64,000 bases of DNA from Dryococelus australis (Eukaryota > Arthropoda > Insecta > Phasmatodea > Phasmatidae): the NCBI GenBank assembly GCA_029891345.1, contig CM057003.1, positions 7,482,709 to 7,546,708 of the forward strand, written 5' to 3'. The position numbers were made by a program, and so were the translations under genes. This document shows, one piece after another, positions 35,058 to 46,266 of the stretch; within the stretch, counting starts at the first letter, position 1, and every line of letters begins with the position of its first letter. The notes below the pieces were generated by a model that was not told where the DNA came from, made no database searches, and was given only the letters and a program-made list of their open reading frames with translations.

Positions 35058-35771
35058 ATTTTACTTCTCTAAGCTTGCCTATTCTGTACCGATCATCTCT
35101 TAAATTTGATATGATATCAGCATCCTTTTTCCACAAAATTTTACAAATATGTTTTCTTGGGGAAATACCAATTTTATTGTGACTGTGCGGAATCTTCTAT
35201 ATGTCATAAACCAGTGTGATGCTGTGGTGCTTTCGCTTAAGAGATTGGTACCAATACAAGTGCCTACAAACGAACTTAATATGCCAAATAAAAATTTTAA
35301 TTCCCCCGGAAGGCGTGAGTGCGGGGAAGTGGGGGGGGGGGGGGTTAATATTTTATGTCTATCTGCCACACACTTATTTGAATACAAATTCAAATGCTGG
35401 GAAAGCGTAGCCGTAGGGAAAAATTAAATAATCTTAGCCTGCTCACAGGAAATTTGAAACAAGCTAAGCCACGGTGAATAAACATTTTTAAATTGCATTC
35501 TGCCGTACACAGAAGTTCTAATTCCGTGTTGGCAAAGCCCCGGGGGCCACAATTCTCACATAAAACTACTTGATTCGCTAGAGGGTAAATATAACTTAAT
35601 ATCCTTTTAGTGCAAAAAAAGGTAATGAACTTCGCCATGCAAACTTTTATGTTTTAATGCCACATAAATAATTTTAAAAACTCCGACTCGACTTGCAGAA
35701 AAAAAAAATTGGTTGTAAAAATCTACGCCAAGTTTTGACGTAACACACATTACATACAGACACAAAAACTA
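35058..35771. other. Unassigned stretch
   Basis: Nothing recognisable apart from a G homopolymer at about 35331-35344. The short frames around it are driven by this tract. Confidence 0.5.
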
Positions 35772-36112
35772 GAATACAAAACTTTTATATCTTACAACGT
35801 TTGATACAAAACTTTTATATCTTACAACGTTTGATACAAAACTTTTATATCTTACAAAGTTTGATACAAAACTTTTATATCTTACAGCGTTTGATACAAA
35901 ACTTTTATATCTTGCGTTTGATACAAAACTTTTATATCTTACAACGTTTGATACAAAACTTTTTATATCTTACAACGTTTGATACAAAACTTTTATATCT
36001 TACAAAGTTTGATACAAAACTTTTATATCTTACAACGTTTGATACAAAACTTTTATATCTTACAACGTTTGATACAAAACTTTTATATCTTGCAACGTTT
36101 GATACAAAACTT
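35772..36112. repeat. Tandem array, 30-bp unit, about 12 copies
   Basis: The unit is ATACAAAACTTTTATATCTT plus ACAACGTTTG. One copy has a 3-bp loss (near 35912) and one a 1-bp gain. Substitutions AAC/AAG/AGC in the third block mark subtypes. The 154-codon frame reading Ile-Gln-Asn-Phe repeats is a product of the 30-bp (divisible by three) period, not a gene. Confidence 0.97.
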
Positions 36113-36637
36113 TTTTATTCATTAAATTACCCTTATTTCTCTTTCTTACTATGTGATGTGGCGACAGTTGGTTTTTTTTCTGACACAGACTCAATAAAAG
36201 CATATCAAATACGTGAAAACACAAAAAAATATATATATTCAAACGATATAACTAATAATTTATAGAAACGAGTTGAAATATAATTAGAAAAAGAACATTC
36301 GCCAGAATTATAATATAATGCATCAATCACTGTTATTGTCTTGCATGGGGCAGCACTAGTAACAGGCGATTTACGGTCAGTTGGGAGTTTTTGTAATAAA
36401 AACCTTTGAACAATATCACTGCTTCTTCCTGTATATATTTTAACTGTCGCACTGAGTGGCATGGGCCCGATGAAGTTGGTAACGATAGCAGAAATGTACT
36501 TCCATGTCTGAAACGATGAATTAAAAGTAATAGGGAAACATTCGTAAATATTGAAATAATTATTTTTTTGCTTTGTTTTTGGAAGTAAGTTATAAGAATT
36601 AGCACATTTCTAAAACATTTACTTTCGTAATAATTTC

Positions 36638-36785
36638 ACAGTTTCTCTTGACCGACGCATGGATTAAGTGAGCTGGCCCATGGCAATGTTATTTTTTGAT
36701 ACGGCGGGAGAATACACAATCCACATACGAGTAGATCTTAAGCAGGGCTCTCAAAAGTGCACAGTTTACCGTAAATATTCTTTAC
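36638..36785 (-). mobile_element. MITE family B, long subtype, one end
   Basis: Read in reverse complement, this matches the first ~150 bases of the element starting at 63575: GGTAAACTGTGCACTTTTGA, GAGCCCTGCTTAAGATCTAC and TCTCCCGCCG, then a CATGCGTCGGTCAAG block. The other end was not found to the left. The element may be truncated or too decayed. Confidence 0.65.
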
Positions 36786-37627
36786 CTAGTTTGCTTCCTT
36801 TCCTTCTTGCAGCAAAGAAATTTCGGTAATATTTTGCATATGTTTTCCCCAGTAACACATTTGCATATTTATTTTTGACGTGAATACGTCTTTAAATTTG
36901 CAACCATAGCGGGAAGCAATCCAGGAAATCCGATGATAAGAAAATCGGGGGATACAGTTTGGCATTGCAGCTCCGAATCTATCGTCTTCATTCAAAATTC
37001 AATTACACCACTCGATTGTCAAAGGATCAAAGAATATGTTACGTTGAGTGAAGACTGTGACGCTTGCTGAACGGGGGGCGGGGAAGGGGGGGGGGGGGCG
37101 CAATTTTTAGTTTGTTTCGCCGCGTTTCATTACTTCCGCGTAGTATAACTTATGACTAGGAGAAACTACGACGATCGTTTAAGTTTCAATCGACACCTCT
37201 CGTTAAGATCAATCGATTGCGTGTATAAAAACATTTGTGTGGAGTGGTTATGGTGAAATTGTATGTTTTTGATGTACAAAATTAAGAAAACTTAACACAA
37301 TTTCGGCCTATACTCGTCGGAAAGCCAAGTCGAAATACAGAAATAGTATACGGTTGGAAAAGGTATCGCAAAAGCAATCCATTGATATTCATAAAACCTC
37401 ATGTGGTCGAGTGAAGCGGCGCCAGGTACGTAAAATAAACATCAAGGCTTCCGAGCGCGTCAACTTAGATATCTCCAACACAGCCACACCCTATTCTTAT
37501 ATCTCGCCTGAGGCGTGGGCGCCTTTTGCAGTGGTGTGAGATACACATACGGAAGTCTGATCATTTGTTCCTGAACTACGTGAAGTAACCTGAAGAGGAG
37601 AAGATAGACTTGAACGAGGACGCATAG
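36786..37627. other. Unassigned stretch before the 56-bp array
   Basis: A G-rich tract lies at about 37073-37099. The short frames here show no domain. No repeat membership recognised. Confidence 0.5.
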
Positions 37628-38185
37628 TATCAGAGATGCGGTAGAGAATGAGAAGATACCGACCAACCCTTAGTTACTAATAGTATCACTGTTCGCGTGA
37701 CAATATCGTTGATAGCGCGAGTTATCGCGAAGGAGATTAATCATAGAAGATACCGACCAACCCTTAGTTACTAATAGTATCAGAGATGCGGTAGAGAATG
37801 AGAAGATACCGACCAACCCTTAGTTACTAATAGTATCAGAGATGCGGTAGAGAATGAGAAGATACCGACCAACCCTTAGTTACTAATAGTATCAGAGATG
37901 CGGTAGAGAATGAGAAGATACCGACCAACCCTTAGTTACTAATAGTATCAGAGATGCGGTATAGAATGAGAAGATACCGACCAACCCTTAGTTACTAATA
38001 GTTTCAGAGATGCGGTAGAGAATGAGAAGATACCGACCAACCCTTAGTTACTAATAGTATCAGAGACGCGGTTGAGAATGAGAAGATACCGACCAACCCT
38101 TAGTTACTAATAGTCTCACTGTTCGCGTGACAATATCGTTGAAAGGATATATTTCCCCAATAGCGCGAGTTATCGCGAAGAAGAA
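37628..38185. repeat. Tandem array, 56-bp unit, about 8 copies, framed by a GC-rich block
   Basis: The unit contains AGAGATGCGGTAGAGAATGA, GAAGATACCGACCAACCCTT and AGTTACTAATAGTATC. Starts of the shared block fall near 37642, 37745, then every 56 bp to 38081. A different block, CACTGTTCGCGTGACAATAT followed by CGCGAGTTATCGCG (itself a short inverted repeat), stands once inside the array (about 37687-37733) and once at its right end (about 38116-38180), there with an extra 18-base segment. This suggests a higher-order unit. Confidence 0.97.
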
Positions 38186-41100
38186 GATGGGTATCTAGGA
38201 ATCGTGCTTCCTCACTCCGCATTGACGGCAGCTACTGTACTGTCTCAAATACGACACTACTTTTTACATGTATTTTTAATTACGACATTAGGAAACTATG
38301 TCCCTATAATTTTTTTAATGTCACTATATTAATGTTTTAATTATGTCACCATATTTTTGTCTCTTGAGTATGCCTGTATGATTTTTTGCAGTATGTATCT
38401 CTATCAATTTTTGATGTCTCATTTTTGAACTTTTTGAAACATAATTTTAAATGTTTTGATCAGTTACTACATTACTGAGAATTATCATTGTCTCACTATT
38501 TGTTACTTAACTTGATTTTAAATATTGCCAGTATTCAAGTTAATTGCCTATATTCAGTGTTTTTTTCATCATATGCCTCTTTAATTTTGTTACTTTTATT
38601 ATGATGATAAATTATACTTTTATTCTCATTTGAACTACATATGAGTTGTCTTATTAGCAAGTAAAGTTTATTTTCTATATATTTATTTATCTCCATTTTC
38701 GTCAAGTAACTAATATATTTTTAACATTTCTTTATCTGGCGATATAAATCAATTAATTTTCTTATCTCAACCTACTTCATATGAGTTTATTAATATTTAA
38801 AACATTTAAAGCTTTTTTTTTTTTTTTAGTTTCATTTCAATACTGTTCAAGTCGTATGTTCAAAGCTTCGTTTTCAAACTCTTTTAGCGGCATCCAGAAC
38901 CACATTTCAGTTCTTGTTTTCCTTTTTCACCGGACGCGCTGTGAACCGTAGCACGTTCCTTTGTCGTGCCGGCTGTAGCCCTCTCCAACGTGTTTTTTTT
39001 TCTGCTGTAGCTCATTCGACATTTTCTTTGTGTAATCACGCAGTCAGCTCGTAATTTCGCGCAGTCTTTTCAGGTGCTCTCTAACATCGACGCATCGCTC
39101 TACCTCCTTTTGTACAAACTATGCCATCTAGCGGCGATTGCGGTGCTCCTTTTTTCTCGTGTCTTCCAGCTCCACCGTCTTTTCCTCTACACATTTGACT
39201 TTCAGGCTCGCTGCCGTCATGGCGCGCTCGCACCACGCGACGGCCGTGAACGTATTTTCTGGGACTTGCAAGTCCTTTAGGTGTGTTTTCTATACATGCC
39301 TAACATCACGTAGTGGAGCTGAAAATGTAGTTTTTCTGGTGTTTCTGACTACTTCTGTCACCATGTAAGGATATTTTGATTACCCTCGTTGAGAGGATCC
39401 CATCGCTCCAAGGTTCCATTTCATTCTACCCCATGCCATAGCATGATTACATGCTGCATTTCAGTTCTGCATTGTCTTTCTACGGCTAAGATTCTACATT
39501 CTGTACTCCAGTATAACTTTTCAAGTAAAGCAGATCGCTACTTCTCTCCTATTTCTGCGAGTTCTAATTTTCTCAACTCTTCGTTTACCAGCTAAGTCTA
39601 AGAAAAGGTATTTTAATAATCTTTTAGTGTCATACAAACATAAAAATAATATTCAACTTCCTAAATTATGACAAAGTTGTACGGGGCAATTATATTCTTA
39701 TTATAAGTATTATACCATAATATTATTTTTCTATTGGTCATATTTAAATATCTTGCTATCGGCTGGATGCATCCATAAGCCAAGTATTATCCAATGAATA
39801 TTTGAAGATTTTAATGATCTCTTAATTAATATGAAATATGTCTTATACAAACGCCTCCATATGGCACTCTATATCAATGTATAGCAGTTGTACACATGAA
39901 CTTTCTTGTCTGTGTACAGACATTAAGATCCTCTAGACTAACTAAATAATGTTAAAAAAATTTTATTCTTGTGGTAAATCTAAATATATTTTATATTGGG
40001 AGTATTCTGAGATTCCCAATCATATTTTTTGAAAATTATTGCTACCCAAAAGTATAAGAACATTCATATTAATTTTTTTGATAGTGTTTTCTGTGCTGAT
40101 TTTATGTCAACAGTGATATTAATAATACTGTTTATTCTGATTCATAAACTCATGTCCTACTATATTAATAATAAATATTTTTTAAATAAGGAATTCAATA
40201 AATTTATACAAAAAAAAGAGATTTTAACATATCACCACAATTAACGTGTTTTTACTCACAATCTAGTTGATTTACATCTGGACCTAAGATTGTTTACCAT
40301 TTAACAAGAAAGTATTAAGTCTTGTTCAATTTTTTTAGTAAATTTTCATCCTTTTGTGCAATGTGCGATTCCCAGCATGACTAATGTGTCTCTTATGCCA
40401 TTTATATTTATATATGTATATTTTATTTCACAGTTCTTCTATTTATCCACTTTTAATGCAATGTTATGAGGTGATTCTATTTATGAGGGCTGAGTTTCTT
40501 TAATTTGAAGTAGACCTACTACTTGTATTTTTTCCCCCCATTATCGTACATCGGCACACTACATTGGATTTACCTCAATCCCTTCTCTAAAAGAACCCCT
40601 CCAATTGAAAAAAGGCTCATTACTAATGAAGTGGCAGGAAATTACCGAGCTTAAGCGAGTAATTCCAAATACAAAATGGTCGCCTCCCACGTAGAACACG
40701 AGTGTATGAGAACCACGGTATGTGGCTCCTACTTTGGAATAAAATGATTTTTCTTAGAAAAACACAAGCAAGGCCTATGAAAATAAAATGTGTTAGTTTT
40801 TAGAAAGTCTTGGTGTTGTTATGGTTCCCAATATACTGAACACCATCATTTGTGGAAATGTTAGAAACAAACAAATTTAAAGTGATGCCTTCATAATATA
40901 ATTATATTATATATATATATATATATATATAATCATATATATACATATATATAAATAAGTATACACACACATATACACATAAATACAGACACACTTCACG
41001 TAAATGAATATAAAGGACGCATAAGGTCATGAAAATCTATTGTTTATCTGTTATCGTTGTTTTAATGAAGTATTGGAAAGTTTGTAAAATTAAAGTGCAA

Positions 41101-41350
41101 TTCTCCAAATATTGTTTTATGTTATAGGGACATTAACTGTATGAGAAATTCGTTAATATCACCCACTGTAATAAAAAAAAAAACATGGGTGGCCAGCAAC
41201 GTATTGCGTACAACTATTGTAAAGTCAGGTATTATGAACATTTAACGCGTTTTCATTGAGTAGTTTGGCCTAATTTACAAAAATGGTCCTCTTGTTGCAA
41301 CTGTCCAGGACTGACAGTTTTCGTGCAAAACACACACAAATATTGGGCTG
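38186..41350. other. Unassigned AT-rich stretch
   Basis: Mostly AT-rich with a GC-richer part at about 38910-39260. A compound (AT)n/(AC)n microsatellite lies at about 40905-40985. No frame resembles a known protein. Nothing else is supported. Confidence 0.5.
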
Positions 41351-41775
41351 CAGCGATATAGCGCCTAGTAGGTAGGCAATACTACATCCTGTGCGCGCTT
41401 GTGGTAGGCTGCTGTTCCCACTGCACAGTCTCTGGCAGCGATATAGCGCCTAGTAGGTAGGCAATACTACATCCTGTGCGCGCTTGTGGTAGCCTGCTGT
41501 TCCCACTGCACAGTCTCTGGCAGCGATATAGCGCCTAGTAGGTAGGCAATACTACATCCTGTGCGCGCTTGTGGTAGGCTGCTGTTCCCACTGCACAGTC
41601 TCTGGCAGCGATATAGCGCCTAGTAGGTAGGCAATACTACATCCTGTGTGCGCTTGTGGTAGGCTGCTGTTCCCACTGCACAGTCTCTGGCAGCGATATA
41701 GCGCCTAGTAGGTAGGCAATACTACATCCTGTGCGCGCTTGTGGTAGGCTGCTGTTCCCACTGCACAGTCTCTGG
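41351..41775. repeat. Tandem array, 85-bp unit, exactly five copies
   Basis: The unit starts CAGCGATATAGCGCCTAGTA and ends CACTGCACAGTCTCTGG. Copies start at 41351, 41436, 41521, 41606 and 41691. I see only two changes: G to C in GTAGCCTGC of copy 2, and C to T in GTGTGCGC of copy 4. This near identity implies recent expansion or strong homogenisation. The unit is GC-richer than its surroundings. Confidence 0.98.
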
Positions 41776-41988
41776 CAGAGTACATTTTCTACGCTTACTA
41801 TGAACAGTATCTACCATACATTAATAAGCTTACAGTGCTAAAGTTGCCTGTTTTTTTCCTGGTGACAGTCGGTGTGGGAATCTCTGCAGGAAATATTGGC
41901 ATTGCCTACGCAACAGAACTGTTGTCTGCTACCGAAAGTTTTGTTTGCGTTTGATATGAAAGCGCGAAGTCTTAATCAGTTGCAACGA

Positions 41989-42414
41989 TAGTATATTCGT
42001 GGTTTCTTTACACTTTTTGAATCAAACTCTTGAAAAATCATCCCATGTATGACGTATTTAGTTATTTCGTAAATATGCCATGTATCACAAGCGTTTTATA
42101 CCCCTGTTAAAATAAAAGTAAATCATTATTCGTTGAATTAAAATTTTACCCATATTTCAGAAATAAATTATAATATTTAATTTATAATAATTATTAATAA
42201 AAACAGTGAGAAAATACGTGTGCTGAAAGAGCCTAGTATGAAATAGTTCTCATGCGAAATATTATTACAGCAGAGTGCGCACGAATTCAGTGCGTTGTTC
42301 TTTAGTGTAATTTTCTAGACTTAGTTAAGCTTTGTTTGCATGAGATGGAGGAATATTCCAGAAGTAGAACTTTAGTAGGGCTTCAGAAAATGTGAAGTAA
42401 CCGTGAATATATTA
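41989..42414. mobile_element. MITE family A, copy 2
   Basis: The left end reads TAGTATATTCGTGGTTTCTT. The right end, reverse-complemented, reads TAATATATTCACGGTTACTT. Its body aligns with copy 1 from end to end, including AATATGCCAT, GTGCGCACGAAT and AGCTTTGTTTGCATGAGATG. TA follows the right end; GA precedes the left end, which may be a mutated TA. Confidence 0.8.
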
Positions 42415-42921
42415 TAAATAGAGGGTATAATTTGTTACTTCAATACGACAGCATTAAACGTTCATAAATAGTGTCGGTAAAAAAGTTGTCTGTAAGAAGA
42501 TGGTAGCTACCTTTCGTTATTTTCACTACGGGGTGAGTTATTAATGATCCCGATTATATGAAATTTTTTTTGGAGAAATATAATTTAATTATACTTTTGG
42601 TTCTGATATTTTGTAGAAATATAGTTTTAATAACTCGATTTTCAAGCGCTCTTTTCTCCCTCGATATCCAGTTTAAGTAGAAATGATTCTGCATAAGGAA
42701 TCACGTGATGAAGTAAGTTGGTCGAATTCTGCCCCATTTTGTATACATGCAAAATAGAAAATTACATTATTTTTGGCATAACGATTCAGAATTTTTTGGT
42801 GTTGTCTCCTCATGGGTAAGAAGATGATATAATATTTCTGGCGTACACATTTGAAGGAAGGAAGAAATTTACAATATTAATAAATTTCACTTTTTTACGA
42901 CACTTAGCCCCCCGGTTATCA

Positions 42922-43158
42922 TAGACTGTTCACGGTAAAGTGAGCACTTTTGAAAGCCGACTCATTTGGAATAATAGTCAATAACTATATTTATTCTTAG
43001 CCTTAGAAGTTAACTTCCGAATGCGGTGGAATATACACACTGTGTTTATTACTTACATTACAATATTTACTTTAAAAATGTGGTTGAAGGATACAAATTG
43101 GCTGAAAGTAAAAAGTAACCAGGGCTTCAAAAGTGCTCACTTGATGGTAAATAGCCTA
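42922..43158. mobile_element. MITE family B, copy 1
   Basis: A 237-bp element. The left end TAGACTGTTCACGGTAAAGT leads into GAGCACTTTTGAAAGCC; the right end, reverse-complemented, reads TAGGCTATTTACCATCAAGT then GAGCACTTTTGAAGCCC. TA follows the right end and CA precedes the left. A GTGTTTATTACTTACATT-type block inside is shared with the other B copies. Confidence 0.85.
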
Positions 43159-43867
43159 TACTCACATTGAACATATAAACACGCTAACATACAGACAACG
43201 TGCACATAAGGGCCATGAAGCACGAAAATACTTAAGGTTTCACTGGTAAGAAATGTTAGTGAGGTGTAACAGTGTTTCAGTACATCTGACGAGCTCTGAT
43301 TGTCTCTGGCAATTATCGTTTGCTGCTCAGTGCTGAGTGTATTGAGTACTGCTTTCTGAAACTAATGAATTTATTTGAGCTCAGGAGGTAGTGCAGCGAC
43401 AGTAAAATCAGACATAGTTGGGTCAATTATATGTGGTTTGCTTGAGTTCTTTCAAATATGCTTCTTTTCCTGGTAACTACCACACATTTTTAGCAAGTTT
43501 GGGAAGTATTTTTCCCAAGAGTGTTAAAATCGCCATCCCCTTTTCACTTCAATTAATACTGCAACGGAATTTTACGAAATAGTCAAAAGAAAATAATAAA
43601 TATTGGCTTTGTTACTGACAAGAGTTCTTTTACTGATCACGTATATTTAGCAGCAGTAGCGGAATGAAGTTGAAATAGAGAAATCGTAGTCTGTTTTGTC
43701 GTCCGAAGTAGCTCCATAGCTGAGATGACCTCCTTCGCTTAGTGAATTAATGTTCTGTCACCGGGTTTTTCACATTTTCGCTGAAATATGTACAAAAAAT
43801 ATGCGTGACATCTTCCGCCTTTGTCTCCCTTTCACACGCGACGCGTTGACGGGGATGAAATGCCGAG

Positions 43868-44564
43868 CAGTGTTGCCACTAAATAAATTTAAGTACTGCA
43901 TTTTAGCTGATAACAGTACTAGAGCTTAAAAAATAGTACTAATTTTTTTTTTTTAATTCTGAACTTCTGTGTTAATAAGTTTAAATATAAAGATAATGTC
44001 ATAAATCAGCAATACTACCAGGAATGTTATCAAGTATCCTGGAATTTTAAAAAGTGCGTATTAAAAACGTAAATTAGAAAATAAAAAATTAAACTCACCA
44101 GTTAGGCAGATCCGTATTGAGCTGTGCTCTGTTATTCAACTTTCATCTACGGCAATTTTTACGGAATAGCTCATTTCCAATAGACACTTCATAATATTTA
44201 ATTTTTAACTGAGGTTAGACGTAATCTAGAATAATTTAATAACTTAAAATACACATTAAAAGTGTTTTTATAAGAAGTTTATGTCCGAATGTCACGCATT
44301 CTCTTACATTTTCTGGTAAAGCAAGTCGTTTTGAGATATTGATGACTACTGCAGAAGAATCGTTCAACATTTCGTTTGTTAAAAGAGCCCATTCATAATG
44401 CGAGTTTGCAGTCTGTTATTGAATTTATTTTATTTGTATTATTTATTATACATTTATCATCTCATAAAATAACTGATAAGTACTAGGTCTCATAAAATTA
44501 CTGACGTACTAGACAGTTACAAAAAGTACTGGGTAGTATTTAAGAACTAACTGTGGCAAACCTG
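43868..44564. mobile_element. hAT-type non-autonomous element with perfect 8-bp target duplication
   Basis: It begins CAGTGTTGCCACTAAATAAA and ends (reverse-complemented) CAGGTTTGCCACAGTTAGTT. The 8-bp duplication ATGCCGAG at 43860-43867 and 44565-44572 is exact. An 8-bp duplication with CAG...TTGCCAC ends is the hAT pattern (established for the superfamily). The body is AT-rich with repeated AGTACT words and has no transposase frame. Confidence 0.88.
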
Positions 44565-44685
44565 ATGCCGAGGCGAGTGGGAGTGGCAGGGTGCTTTGTA
44601 ACGCTCACTAAGGGGCCCCATGTGGTGCTTTAGCGTGCGGCCCCGGAGCGAGCGTTCTGCCCAGACGGAGCCGAGTGGAATGAAA

Positions 44686-45607
44686 TGTTGCCAACTTAGT
44701 GATTATCTCACCAGATGTAGTGATGTCGGAAAATAGTCTGGTGGCTAAATGTGTTTGCGACAAGTCGAAATGTTAGTGATTTCCGCAAAAATTCTTGTGG
44801 CAGATGTTGTGATTTGAAGGGAAACTGAAGCATTTTTGTTTCCAATGTCGGATTATCGTACTTTTTTTTCCTTCAGGATTGCTCATTTCCCGAGAATAAA
44901 TGTCGCACACCTGGCGAGAACATGGTGATATGTAGAGATGGATATTACTATGTTTTATTGTATGTGATTATTTCGTTGTAGGTACTCGTGTAGGCTGTCT
45001 CTTACGGGAATAATAATGCGGTTCGTCGTAAGCGAAATTCCGGGAAACTTTTTAGACTCGGAACTTACTTGATATATCAGTAGATAGTACTGCGCGTTTG
45101 TACATATATCTGTATTTTAGGTGGCAAATATATCTTCTAATTCTCAATTGTTTGTGTTCAATATATCTGTATGTACATATATAGGATGTTCATGTTAAAG
45201 TGAGCACTTTTTAAGGCCCTTCTAAATTTTTCCTTTCGTCCAATTCCCATTTTCCTGCTTTTTTTAAATATAAACGTTGCAATGTGACCAATAAACACAG
45301 TGTTTACATTTCCCCACCCTCAAAATTTAATGCCTCGGGCTACAATACGATGTATTTATTATTGGTTAATGCTTGTTGGGAGAGGCTTAAAAAGTGCTCA
45401 CTTTACCGTGAACAGCCTATACATGGAGGTAAGCAACTGTTATGAATATTAATAATTAATATCATTCTAAGCCGCGTACAAAAACAAATTATAGGTCTCA
45501 TTTTGCATGAATTTTAATTCGAAATACGCTAAGATTACAGTCTTGTGTTTTTCTGGTGTTTTTGTATGCTTTTTTAGAGACTTTCTTTCCAAAAAGTTGG
45601 CAGCTTG
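44686..45607. mobile_element. Repeat family C, copy 2, holding a MITE B
   Basis: It opens TGTTGCCAACTTAGTGATTA and closes near AAAAAGTTGGCAGCTT, like copy 1 at 2629-3558. Shared interior includes GCGGTTCGTCGT/ACGGTTTGGGCC in similar context and CAGTAGATAGTACTGCGCGT. Copy 1's SINE is missing here and copy 2's MITE is missing in copy 1, so each copy confirms the other's insertion. No target duplication is clear. Confidence 0.6.
45182..45419. mobile_element. MITE family B, copy 2, nested in family C
   Basis: Left TAGGATGTTCATGTTAAAGT, right (reverse complement) TAGGCTGTTCACGGTAAAGT followed by GAGCACTTTTTAAGCC. TA lies on both sides (45180-45181 and 45420-45421). The interior ACCAATAAACACAGTGTTTA is the family's central block. 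Confidence 0.9.
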
Positions 45608-46190
45608 GGGGAGAGGTAATCAGATAGCGCGCGAAAACAGCGTCGAACGACGACATGCTAGTGGAGATAAACACAAGCCTGCTGGGCGTCACGAGGGTGC
45701 TTTCGCAACGGGTTGGGAGTGTTGGGGTGGCTAGGGGGTTGCAAAGCGCGACGCTGATGGCGCGTCGAGGGGAGGAAGAATTTTATCACTCCATAAATAA
45801 TTGCGAGCCAACAAACTGACAACAAAAGCACTCAAATTACGGGGCTGTGGACACACGAGCCGCGGTGTGAGGGCTGTGTATCGCGCCGGAAAATACGCCG
45901 CTCAATTGGAAACTCACCTTGCAAAATCTTATTTTTAGTCACTGAAACAACTGCTTTTACATTAAAAAAAAAAGTCCCCATCATTGACTGGTGGCGGATG
46001 ATCGTACAATATCTGCAAATAGGTCATTCGCTCTTTTCAACCATCGACAGATACAATATTTTCCCGCTTTTGCCACTCTAATACGAAGCCAGTACAGTTA
46101 AAATGTTACCAGGGTATTCAGGAAGTGACAAAGTACCTTTGAACCAATATAAAAGTAAAAATTAATATGAAACTAAGTGCTAACTCATGC

Positions 46191-46191
<1 letters not shown>
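45608..46191. other. Unassigned; GC-rich start
   Basis: A GC-rich part at about 45600-45910 with no recognised gene, then AT-rich sequence. The frames at 45498-45734 on both strands shadow each other. Confidence 0.45.

Positions 46192-46263
<72 letters not shown>
46192..46263. repeat. (TA)n microsatellite
   Basis: About 72 bases of uninterrupted TA dinucleotide, seen directly. Confidence 0.97.

Positions 46264-46266
<3 letters not shown>

Noticed and set aside
35801..36265. 154-codon repeat 'protein'
   Set aside because: Product of a 30-bp tandem array whose period is divisible by three.
35772..38185. CRISPR-like array
   Set aside because: The repeats are direct and contiguous with no unique spacers, and the sequence is eukaryotic; these are ordinary tandem repeats.
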